Below, one piece after another: positions 11,418-18,797 of a DNA stretch of 34,797 bases. The translations under genes were made by a program, and so were the position numbers. This DNA is from CAZOEL01 sp964578835 (GTDB lineage Bacteria > Desulfobacterota > Syntrophobacteria > Syntrophobacterales > Syntrophobacteraceae), in assembly GCA_964578835.1 (NCBI GenBank), contig CAZOEL010000073.1, forward strand, positions 1 through 34,797. Direction: 5' to 3'. The notes beneath the pieces were generated by a model. It had not been told where the DNA came from. It ran no database searches and saw only the letters and a program-made list of their open reading frames with translations. The stretch's first letter is position 1, and the number at the start of each line of letters is the position of its first letter.

Positions 11418-12644
11418 TCAAGATTTTTGCGTCGAAAGAACATCCGGAAGTTGGAAGCGGAGCACTCGTCCTGGCTTGCTTCCCATTTCAATCACTTTTC
11501 CGTTCCATTTCAACTGGGCTCCTCCCGCATTTCCCAGTGTCACTTTTGCTCTTCTCGAGACTTCCCACTCTTTCTTCTCTCCTGGTTTTAGAAGGTGACT
11601 CTCTGGCTTTCCATCGTCAATGGCAACTTTGATCCAGCTCTCTTCGCTGGCTGTCACCTCAAAGAGATGCCCACGAGCGGGATTCGGTAAGAATGCCGTA
11701 GACTTGTTCTCCGCAGCCGTCTCACTTGCAGAGCCATTTCCTGACTCTTCGGCCGTTTCTTCCTGAAGACCGGCATTTTCCCGCCTATCTTTCAGAATTT
11801 CAGGAAGATCTTGCTCACCGTGATGATTACGACTCTCTACCGTCTCAGACGATGGACTATCAGGCAGCGGAGCTTTCTCTGGCATGAGCCCCTCATCTGC
11901 TCTCGAAAGAGAATCCGCGCCGCCTGGACTTTCTGGTGGGGGCGGTGGAGGAAGGCGCTCAGGTTGCGAAATGGCCGGACATCTTGATTCCGGAGAGAGA
12001 GCGTTGCCATTCGGCGAACCGGGCTCTACGGGAGAGATTGCTTGAGGTAAATGGCTTTTGGGAGAGGGGGGCGCCATCTGATGATAGAAAATGCCGGAAA
12101 GCGCGACTGCAGAAATAACCAGGGCAAGCAACCCAAGAAGCTTGCCTTTCCATAAGGACGGAGGTCTCGTCTCGTCAACCCGGCTGCCGGGTTCCTGAGA
12201 GGACTCTGTATTGGCGGCCGGCTCGGCGCCGCTTCTCTCTCTTCTATGGAGAGTCGCATGCACGCCTTCAATCATGGCTTTCAAATTCTCCCACGATTCG
12301 CCTCCTTGCCTGCGTATAGTCAGCAGTCTGTCCAGAACCGCTCGATCTTCTCCATTGAGGTGATCGTATTCGAATGCGACCTCTTGCTCCTGAGCTTCCG
12401 GCTCCATCTGAGGAAGTCCGCCGCCTCCACGTTCGGCCAGACCTTTCTTTCTCAACTCTTGCAACTCTTCTTCGTTTTGATCGAGTAGATCCGAGATGAT
12501 ATCCAGGGCGGTTCTTTCCTCATCGAGAGCATCCCCGGCTTTTATAGAAAATCGTAATTTGCGGTATAAACTGGTCTGATGCTCGCAAACCGCATCAAAG
12601 ACATTCCAACTTACAACTCCGGAATCCCGATCTTTCTCGGGCAT
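11418..12644 (-). CDS. Membrane protein with RodZ-like C-terminal (DUF4115-type) domain and no HTH
   Basis: 408 residues; ATG 12644 has GAGGAG 8 bases upstream. Residues 1-165 are charged and mostly helical and match no family I know. Residues 168-187 form one transmembrane helix preceded by basic residues, so the N-terminus should be cytoplasmic. Residues 190-320 are a Pro/Ser/Glu-rich linker with a six-proline run. Residues 328-400 (TASEESWIKVAIDDGK, LLKPGEKKEWE, KVTLGNAGGAQLKWNGK) match the C-terminal beta domain of RodZ, the cell-shape protein that links MreB to the envelope. RodZ normally has an N-terminal helix-turn-helix; here that part is replaced. It is followed by the giant protein gene after 637 bp, so operon membership is uncertain. 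A role in envelope organisation is inference from the C-terminal domain only. Confidence 0.75.
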   Translation of the reverse strand: MPEKDRDSGVVSWNVFDAVCEHQTSLYRKLRFSIKAGDALDEERTALDIISDLLDQNEEELQELRKKGLAERGGGGLPQMEPEAQEQEVAFEYDHLNGEDRAVLDRLLTIRRQGGESWENLKAMIEGVHATLHRRERSGAEPAANTESSQEPGSRVDETRPPSLWKGKLLGLLALVISAVALSGIFYHQMAPPSPKSHLPQAISPVEPGSPNGNALSPESRCPAISQPERLPPPPPPESPGGADSLSRADEGLMPEKAPLPDSPSSETVESRNHHGEQDLPEILKDRRENAGLQEETAEESGNGSASETAAENKSTAFLPNPARGHLFEVTASEESWIKVAIDDGKPESHLLKPGEKKEWEVSRRAKVTLGNAGGAQLKWNGKVIEMGSKPGRVLRFQLPDVLSTQKS

Positions 12645-12893
12645 GGCTGAGTCTCCTCGCTATCGGCAGGCTTTCGTTCAAAGGCCATAGAGCGCTTTCG
12701 CCCTAGCTTCATGGGCTTGATGAGCAGCGCACAAGATTCATTGGAGCCTTGCGGCGCTAGAGATAATACATGCGATTTCGGCTATTTCCAAATGGTAAAA
12801 GGCGGTAAGAAGACATTTGCTGCAGACGGTCAGCACCACTGTGTCACAAGATGGTGGTCCATAGAGACGTGGGTAGTCTTTACCAGGATAATC

Positions 12894-12988
12894 GCTCAGC
12901 TCGTCATTCCGGCAGGTTTTAAGCCGGAATCCAGGTTTTGCGCTGGGCTGGATACCGGCTAAAGACATGCCGGTATGACGAGCTGAGC
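12894..12988. repeat. REP-like hairpin element, copy 1
   Basis: The 41-base arms 12894-12934 and 12948-12988 are near-perfect inverted copies that begin GCTCAGCTCGTCATTCCGGC and contain GCCGGAATCCAG, with a 13-base loop. A related element is at 20806-20900. This is a palindromic intergenic repeat with no coding capacity. Confidence 0.8.
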
Positions 12989-13113
12989 CGACGTTGTGGC
13001 ACATTAGTATTAGTGAGCTGTTCACACTGATAAAAAGAGACCAAACAACCAATTATGTTGATCAAAGTCAAATGCGCTCAAAGGCAAGCCAGATTTCTAA
13101 AGAGTGGAAAGAA

Positions 13114-13233
13114 AGGCGCAGCCCAAGTGGACCTCGTTCAACCGCCCCTCGCACCATGCGGGCGCGGAGGGCTAAATAAGAGCTTCACCTGCCCAGAACC
13201 GCCGCTCAAAGGTGGTTAGGGGCCGCTGCGCCT
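13114..13233. other. 120-bp potentially structured element (candidate small RNA)
   Basis: The ends 13114-13122 (AGGCGCAGC) and 13225-13233 (GCTGCGCCT) pair perfectly over 9 bp. Inside are two hairpins. 13146-13171 has CCCT/AGGG, CGC/GCG and a further short helix around a 5-base loop. 13192-13221 has CCC/GGG, AACC/GGTT and CC/GG around a 7-base loop. Together they form a three-way junction. G-U pairs do not settle the strand: one hairpin fits better on plus, the other on minus. On the minus strand the closing stem is followed by TTTCTTT. I do not recognise the family. Confidence 0.35.
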
Positions 13234-13286
13234 ATGAACCTGAGGTGTTCCTCAACTCTTCAGTAACGCCCTTCGAGCATTTGCAC

Positions 13287-16190
13287 TCAGTCGATTATAT
13301 CCTCATCGCTTTGAGCCTTTCCCGGCAACGCTTTCCTGGATCTTAGCGAGAGGGCCAATCTTTGCCTCAGGCCGCCTTCGAGCTTGGGTCTTTCGTTTCC
13401 TTCCAGCATTCCTGCGCTGTTCTTCTTCGTTTTGCTGCTATCTCCTTCTACAAGAGCAACAAGGCCTTCGACGAAATCACTCATATTGTCGGCTTGAGCG
13501 CTCAGTTCTTCGCAGGCTGAGGCGGATTCTTCGGCTCCGGCCGCATTGCGCTGGGTCACATCCTCCATTTCGGCTATGGCTTTGTTTATCTGGCTAATTC
13601 CTTTGGCCTGCTCATCTGAGGCATTGGCTATTTGCTCCAGGAGTTGTCCGGACTTCGAGACCTTAGACGCCAGTTCGTTGAATTCGTCGTTGCTTTTCTT
13701 TACCATCCTGGCGCCGTCAGAGACCTTTGAAACGGTCCCCTCAATGAGCTCTGCGGTATTTTTTGCGGCTTCGGCCGATCTGATGGCCAAGCTTCGCACT
13801 TCGTCGGCTACAACGGCGAATCCGGCTCCGGCTTCTCCCGCCCTGGCGGCTTCGACTGCGGCGTTGAGAGCGAGAAGATTGGTCCTGAAGGCTATTTCAT
13901 CAATTGTTTTCACAATCTTCTGGGTTTCGCCGCTTGCCGTCGATATCTGTTCCATCGAAGAGGTGAGATCCGTCATTGACCGGTGTGTCCGCTCGACTAT
14001 TGCTTTAGCCTCGACCATGAGGTCGTTGGCTTCGTAAGCGTTTTGCGCATTTCGGCTGGTCATTGAGGCCATCTCTTCCAAAGATGAAGCGGTCTCCTCA
14101 ATGGCTGCGGCCTGCTGCGAGGCTCCTTCGGAAAGCTCCTGAGTGGACGAGGAAATTTGACTGGAGGCGGATGCTACGTGCTCCGCTCCGGCGGCAAGTC
14201 CTCGGATGATTCTAATAAGAGGCCGGCTGATGGTTCGGCTGAATAAAAGGCCTCCCAGTCCTCCAAGTATGACCATTACGCCCATCGCGGACAAGATGAC
14301 GGTCGCGGATCGGGACGCCTTTGCATCGGCATTGCTTTTGATATCGTTTGAAAGTGCAAGAAATTCCTCAACCGGCGATGTCGCCGCAATGGTGTATGTT
14401 TTTCCATTGAACTGAAGAGGAGCAAAACAGACGTATTTTTGAATATTCTCAAACATATATTTCCCAAAGCCTTCTTCGCCTCGCAACATGTGCTCCTTGA
14501 CGATCTGCGAGAGCTCTACTCCGTTTTTAGGGTCGGTGAGATCAAAACCCTTGCCAAGATCGTATTTGGGGTGAGAGACGAGAACGCCTTTATCATTTAT
14601 GATGTATGGATAGCCAGTCTTTCCGTATACATGTCCCTTGACCATTTTCCAGGCAAGCTGCCAATCGACGCTCAGAACCGCAATCCCTTTGAGCTCCTCC
14701 CCGATGAAGACCGGCGCGGCTATGCGCATCTCGGGCTTTCCCGTGTTCGCCGCGATGACCACGCCCGAATTGTGAGTCTCGCCCTTTTTGAGTTTTAGAC
14801 ACTCCTTGAACCATGCTTCATTGGCCTTAGAGAGAAGATTGTCCGTAAAACTGCCTCCCTTCAAGTTGACGATCTCCATCCCCTTTGCATTGATGAATCT
14901 CATCTGGTTGTATGTCGGCTCGGAAAGGGTGTAGCTTGTCTTGTAGAGGTCGAGATTTTCATTCTTGAAGGAGTCCATTGAGGATTGGAGGTTTGCCTCC
15001 GTCAGCTCGTCGAGGAAGCCTGTTCCACAGATAAATTGGTCCCATGGCTCGTAATATAGATAGGTCAACAACCTGCGCCGTCCTTCCACCGTATACTGGA
15101 GCGTTGTTGTCTTTCCATCGTTCTTGTGATCGAGAACTGCTTTCATGTCGGGGATCTTGAGATCCATGGAAGCGTCTTTGCCCACCATGTCCGCCTTTGG
15201 ATGAACGATTACGTTTCCTTTGGAATCCATGACGAAAGTAATGCCCGAGCGCCCGATCTTTACTTGCGTGATCTCTTTGCGGAGCATCTGACCTTCCTGC
15301 TCCTTGATCCCGTTGTAAATCATGCCGATCAGCCGGCCTCCCTCATCGTACAAAGGCTTGTAGATCGCCATCCACCAAGCGTCTACAACGAAGGCCCTTC
15401 CAAGGAAAGTCTCGCCATTCAGTATTTTCGACAGGATGGCGCTTGGCTTGTCCTCTGATCCAAGATAGGGGATGTAAGTTCCGGTTCCCCGCTTTCCTTC
15501 CCCGGTTCGAACATTTGTCGCCACTCTCAGCATATCCCCGGCGTCATTCATCTTCTGAAAGATCGTGCAGCTTCCGCCGAGGATCTTGGCGGACTCGTCC
15601 ACGATGGGAATGAAATCGTTCTGGGAAGACTCCGAGCTCAGCTTTACGGCGCCAATTTGCAGAACAGGCAAGGAGACGCTCTGCTCTTCATTAGTAAACT
15701 GGTTGACTGCTTTCCACTGAGAATTGGCGGGAGCGAGCAGGGGGGAGCCGTAGCCATTGAGGATATGCCCGGTCACGGCCAGATTGCTCTGTAATTTATT
15801 CTGCAGCTGCTCCTGCTGCACTCCGCACATCTTGGCAATGCCCTCGACGATGCGGCTTATCTCTTTTTCCACCAGTGAGTTGATCTCCTGGTTTTTTCCG
15901 TCCAATGTATTCAGGTAGTCCACAAGGCGAGACGAGCCGGCGATGTCTCTCACATGGCTTTGAGCCTTGTCGATGAAAGCTTGCACTGTCGCTTTGTCGG
16001 CCGAGACTCCGCTCGACAAGGATTTGATAGCTTCCTCCTCCATTCCGGATCGAGAAAGGCGAATCGTCTCCTCCGAAAAGGAGCTGAAGTGATAGGAGCT
16101 AAGGAATCCGACGATCGCAACGGGGATGACTATGAGCGTTAAGGAGCTGAGGAATAGTTTTACCTTGAGCGATAAACGGGATTTGATCAT
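13287..16190 (-). CDS. Methyl-accepting chemotaxis protein with tandem Cache sensor domains
   Basis: 967 residues; ATG 16190 follows GGGAGAGGG by six bases. A transmembrane helix lies at about 10-32. The large periplasmic part (about 35-630) holds a Cache_3-Cache_2-type unit (GGSCTIFQK, MLRVATNVRT, GRAFVVDAWWMAIY) and then a second double-Cache-like unit (MRIAAPVFIGEELKGIAVLSVD, GYPYIINDKGVLVSHP). The second transmembrane helix is at about 632-656. A canonical HAMP domain is not clear; the chain passes almost directly into the coiled-coil signalling domain, whose tip (EIAFRTNLLALNAAVEAARA and FAVVADEVRSLA, about 763-800) binds CheA/CheW. There is no NWETF-type CheR tether at the C-terminus (DEDIID). 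Cache domains usually sense small organic acids or amino acids; the ligand is unknown. Confidence 0.95.
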   Translation of the reverse strand: MIKSRLSLKVKLFLSSLTLIVIPVAIVGFLSSYHFSSFSEETIRLSRSGMEEEAIKSLSSGVSADKATVQAFIDKAQSHVRDIAGSSRLVDYLNTLDGKNQEINSLVEKEISRIVEGIAKMCGVQQEQLQNKLQSNLAVTGHILNGYGSPLLAPANSQWKAVNQFTNEEQSVSLPVLQIGAVKLSSESSQNDFIPIVDESAKILGGSCTIFQKMNDAGDMLRVATNVRTGEGKRGTGTYIPYLGSEDKPSAILSKILNGETFLGRAFVVDAWWMAIYKPLYDEGGRLIGMIYNGIKEQEGQMLRKEITQVKIGRSGITFVMDSKGNVIVHPKADMVGKDASMDLKIPDMKAVLDHKNDGKTTTLQYTVEGRRRLLTYLYYEPWDQFICGTGFLDELTEANLQSSMDSFKNENLDLYKTSYTLSEPTYNQMRFINAKGMEIVNLKGGSFTDNLLSKANEAWFKECLKLKKGETHNSGVVIAANTGKPEMRIAAPVFIGEELKGIAVLSVDWQLAWKMVKGHVYGKTGYPYIINDKGVLVSHPKYDLGKGFDLTDPKNGVELSQIVKEHMLRGEEGFGKYMFENIQKYVCFAPLQFNGKTYTIAATSPVEEFLALSNDIKSNADAKASRSATVILSAMGVMVILGGLGGLLFSRTISRPLIRIIRGLAAGAEHVASASSQISSSTQELSEGASQQAAAIEETASSLEEMASMTSRNAQNAYEANDLMVEAKAIVERTHRSMTDLTSSMEQISTASGETQKIVKTIDEIAFRTNLLALNAAVEAARAGEAGAGFAVVADEVRSLAIRSAEAAKNTAELIEGTVSKVSDGARMVKKSNDEFNELASKVSKSGQLLEQIANASDEQAKGISQINKAIAEMEDVTQRNAAGAEESASACEELSAQADNMSDFVEGLVALVEGDSSKTKKNSAGMLEGNERPKLEGGLRQRLALSLRSRKALPGKAQSDEDIID

Positions 16191-16321
16191 TTTGAGCCCT
16201 CTCCCTTAAAATGATTTTCTGATCCCGGACAATCAAGCATCAATATTCCGGTATATTTACCTTTATGGCGGATTGCGGCGCACTTGCCGCTCGCTCTTTC
16301 CACGAGAAGATTACTCCTTAC

Positions 16322-16349
16322 TTATCGGCATCGAGAGGGAAAAACGCCA
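16322..16349 (-). promoter_or_regulatory. Sigma-28 (FliA)-like promoter for the chemoreceptor
   Basis: On the minus strand 16329-16322 reads GCCGATAA, an exact match to the flagellar sigma-28 -10 octamer. Upstream, 16349-16342 reads TGGCGTTT, matching 5 of 8 of TAAAGTTT with a 12-base spacer (11 is usual). It lies about 130 bp before the chemoreceptor start, and chemoreceptor genes are typical sigma-28 targets. Confidence 0.45.
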
Positions 16350-16366
16350 CTCTTTTTTCAAGTAAT

Positions 16367-16395
16367 CCCAATCCCTTTTCAAAGAAGGGATTGGG
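16367..16395. terminator. Hairpin after the MFS gene
   Basis: An 11-bp perfect stem (16367-16377 with 16385-16395, CCCAATCCCTT) and a 7-base loop lie 18 bp beyond the MFS stop and upstream of the chemoreceptor promoter. No strong U-tract follows on the minus strand, so termination may be weak. Confidence 0.45.
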
Positions 16396-16412
16396 CTTTA
16401 AGGGCAGCGGAT

Positions 16413-18032
16413 CTAGGATTCTTTGAGTGATTTGACAAAAAAGTGGGTCACGCGCGGGCGTGTGCTGCCGGTGTGAAAGGAGTGAACATTTCTTTCAATT
16501 TCCCGATCCGAGACGGTCACCCTCTGGTGCTGCCTCAAGTGATCGATCCAGGATTCAACGAGAAAGGACTCGACGTAGCGCGTTGGGTCTGCAGCGTCGA
16601 CATAGAGATTCCATCGAATTGCTCCTCCTCGAAATCGTATGTCTCGCAGCTTGAGCAGAGCGGTTCGAAATTCGCTCCAGCGGTCGGGCTCGATCCGATA
16701 TTCGATGCTGACGAGCACGGGGCCGTTATCCGCCTTTGCTGCAAGAGTCGGCGCAGGCCAGTGATTGGAAGGAGTATGGTCCTGTTCTTCCATGGCGGGG
16801 AGACGAAATCGAGCTATTGGGGCAAGACCGGCGATCATGGAGAGGGCCGCGATGGCGAAAGTCGCGGGGATGCCCACGAAGGCGGCGATCGAGCCCCATA
16901 GGAGGCTGCCGAAAGCCATGCTGCCAAAGATTGTCAGAATATAAACGGCCATAACTCTCCCCCTCACCCAGGAAGGGACCATGGTCTGAATGGTGCTGTT
17001 GAAAGTGGCTATGAGCGCGAGCCAGATGGCGCCTCCAAGGACCAGCAACGCGCAGGCGAAAATGAAGTGGTGGAAGACGGCCAGGCCGATCAGCACGGCT
17101 GCGAACAGCAGCGTTGAAGCGACGATCAACGCGTCTATCTCCATCCTCCGCCTCACTTCCGGGAGAACGGCGGCTCCGGCTACGGCTCCCACTCCAAAGG
17201 TTCCGAGCAGGATTCCATATCCTACGGAATCGACGCCGAGCTCATTTCGCGCAAAGAGGGGAAGAACGGCAATCAAGACGATTCCTCCAGTCATGAAACT
17301 TGTGGCGCGAACGAGAATGGCGCGCAGAAAGGGTTCGTAGCGCACGTAGCGAACGCCCTTCTTCATGGCTCCCGCTATGCGTTCGGGGGGCAGATCGCTT
17401 TGCTCGGGAATCCTTCGCCAAAAGAACAAAACCAGCATGACCGCAAGATAGGATGCCGCGTTGAGGAGAAAGACCACGCCGGGGCCGGTGGCGACAATGA
17501 GGAGACCTCCCAGGGCGGGGCCTATGGAGCGGGCGACGTTGAAGGAAGCGCTGTTGAGCGCCACCGCAGCGGCTATTTCCGTGCGCGGCGCAAGCTCCGG
17601 CACAATTGCCTGCCATGCCGGGCCGTTAAGAGCCGAGCCGAGTCCGAGCAGCAGGGTCAGGGTCAGCAGCATCCAGGGAGTCGTCAGATCCGCAATGGTG
17701 AGAAAGCCCAGGGCGGCGGCGGCAGTGAGCATCCATGCCTGCGTGAACAGGATCATCCGCCGTCTGTCGAAAACATCGGCGAGAGCGCCTGCCGGAAGGG
17801 CCAGAAGGAAAGCGGGCAGCGAAATTGCCGTTTGAACAAGGGATACCATGACCGTCGAGGGATCGAGCAGCGTCATGAGCCACGCTGTGGCCGTGGTCTG
17901 CATCCATGTGCCGGTATTGGATATCAGAGTGGCGATCCAGAGTGCCCTGAACTTGCTGTGGCGAAGAGGCGCCCAGGCCGCTATCTTCTCTTTGCCTCTC
18001 AAGTTTTGCGAATTATTTTCCTCACGAAACAT
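16413..18032 (-). CDS. MFS exporter (DHA3/EntS-like) with C-terminal ABM-like domain
   Basis: 539 residues from ATG 18032, chosen because GGACGAG lies 8 bases upstream. The frame is open to a TTG at 18083, with ATGs at 18071 and 18065 that have weaker ribosome sites. The N-terminus has the family pattern WAPLRHSKFRALW...SNTGTWMQTTATAWLMT, about twelve hydrophobic helices follow, and ALADVFDRRR is the loop 2-3 motif. The last ~110 residues after the membrane part (VLVSIEYRIEPDRWSEF, ending THFFVKS) form an antibiotic-biosynthesis-monooxygenase-like alpha/beta barrel, a known fusion in this MFS_3 family (PF05977). It should export a small molecule by proton antiport; the substrate cannot be told. 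It is a single gene with a hairpin downstream. Confidence 0.9.
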   Translation of the reverse strand: MFREENNSQNLRGKEKIAAWAPLRHSKFRALWIATLISNTGTWMQTTATAWLMTLLDPSTVMVSLVQTAISLPAFLLALPAGALADVFDRRRMILFTQAWMLTAAAALGFLTIADLTTPWMLLTLTLLLGLGSALNGPAWQAIVPELAPRTEIAAAVALNSASFNVARSIGPALGGLLIVATGPGVVFLLNAASYLAVMLVLFFWRRIPEQSDLPPERIAGAMKKGVRYVRYEPFLRAILVRATSFMTGGIVLIAVLPLFARNELGVDSVGYGILLGTFGVGAVAGAAVLPEVRRRMEIDALIVASTLLFAAVLIGLAVFHHFIFACALLVLGGAIWLALIATFNSTIQTMVPSWVRGRVMAVYILTIFGSMAFGSLLWGSIAAFVGIPATFAIAALSMIAGLAPIARFRLPAMEEQDHTPSNHWPAPTLAAKADNGPVLVSIEYRIEPDRWSEFRTALLKLRDIRFRGGAIRWNLYVDAADPTRYVESFLVESWIDHLRQHQRVTVSDREIERNVHSFHTGSTRPRVTHFFVKSLKES

Positions 18033-18235
18033 CTTTATTGCTCGTCCATTGTTTCGAGAATTCATCTGCATGGGGCTCGTCAACTATTCATATAAGTGCG
18101 CGTTTTGTGACAAATCAAGAGGAAAGGGGAGTTGCGGGGCTGAAGAATATTGTCTTTGTCGCTTCCTCCCGCTATATTGCCTCAACTTTACGAGATGCAT
18201 CCAAAACTAAGAACTCAAGGTGGAGCTGAATCGAG

Positions 18236-18556
18236 ATGGAGGAAAAAATCACTGCTATATACCTGATGGTCAGGAATGATGAGCTAAGGGCTGAAGACAA
18301 AGGCTCCTACGATGAGCCGCTCGAGCGACAGAAAGAGGAATGTTTGAAATTCCTTCGGGAGAAGACGGACGGGAAAGTGGAAGAGCCCATCGAGATCTAC
18401 ACGCGCCGCGGCCAGCTCCTGATGGACATTGAACGGGGGCGCATCAAGAGGCTTGTCATTCGCAGCATGGATCGCCTCGGGATAGGCAAGGAAGAAGTTG
18501 ACGGCATTGCCTTCGAGCTGAATATGGCGGGAGTAGAGCTTCTCAGTGTGGAATGA
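18236..18556 (+). CDS. Small serine-recombinase-like domain protein, catalytic residues lost
   Basis: 106 residues; ATG 18236 with GGTGGAG about 10 bases upstream. The fold pattern is that of the N-terminal resolvase domain: AIYLMV, an ERQKEECLKFL helix, RGQLLMDIERGRIKRLVIRSMDRL, and GVELLSVE. However, the catalytic Y-x-R-V-S motif reads Y-L-M-V-R (residues 9-13), so both Arg and nucleophilic Ser are gone, and D-R-L-S-R reads D-R-L-G-I (79-83). No DNA-binding domain follows. It is therefore probably not a recombinase; a regulatory or interaction role is possible. It stands alone, followed by a hairpin. Family assignment is by pattern only. Confidence 0.65.
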   Translation: MEEKITAIYLMVRNDELRAEDKGSYDEPLERQKEECLKFLREKTDGKVEEPIEIYTRRGQLLMDIERGRIKRLVIRSMDRLGIGKEEVDGIAFELNMAGVELLSVE

Positions 18557-18565
18557 AATAAGGCC

Positions 18566-18585
18566 GGCCGCGATTCGTCGCGGCC
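18566..18585 (+). terminator. Hairpin after the recombinase-like gene
   Basis: GGCCGCG (18566-18572) pairs with CGCGGCC (18579-18585) around a 6-base loop, 10 bp after the stop. A pyrimidine-rich stretch (CTTTCTTCT) follows after about 10 bases. It is a weak candidate terminator. Confidence 0.4.
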
Positions 18586-18682
18586 TGAGCCGATCTTTCT
18601 TCTGCATCCGCGCGCTTCCCTTCAAGTAGATGCCCCTCCAGGCCGAAGGAGCCGCTTTTCGTTCAACCTCAATTGCCCTCCA

Positions 18683-18711
18683 TTGACACTCCAGCATCCC
18701 GGAAGTAAAAA
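18683..18711 (+). promoter_or_regulatory. Sigma-70-type promoter for the acyl-CoA dehydrogenase gene
   Basis: TTGACA at 18683-18688 (6/6), a 17-base spacer, and TAAAAA at 18706-18711 (4/6 to TATAAT). The predicted start of transcription is near 18718, about 80 bases before the ATG. Confidence 0.55.
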
Positions 18712-18797
18712 GTAGCGTATAGAACGACATCGGACCCGATCCCGTTTATGATTCGAAAGCCACAGGAACGCATGAAAGATGGCGGATAGGAGTAAGG

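Larger units (their letters stand above)
12645..13286. other. Intergenic with a hairpin repeat and a structured element
   Basis: 642 bp between the chemoreceptor stop and the RodZ-like gene start. It holds the hairpin repeat (12894-12988) and the structured 120-bp element (13114-13233). Open frames here have no supporting ribosome sites and run through the repeat, so none is called. Confidence 0.6.

Noticed and set aside
12711..12962. 83-codon plus-strand ORF
   Set aside because: It runs into the hairpin repeat and has no ribosome site or recognisable domain.
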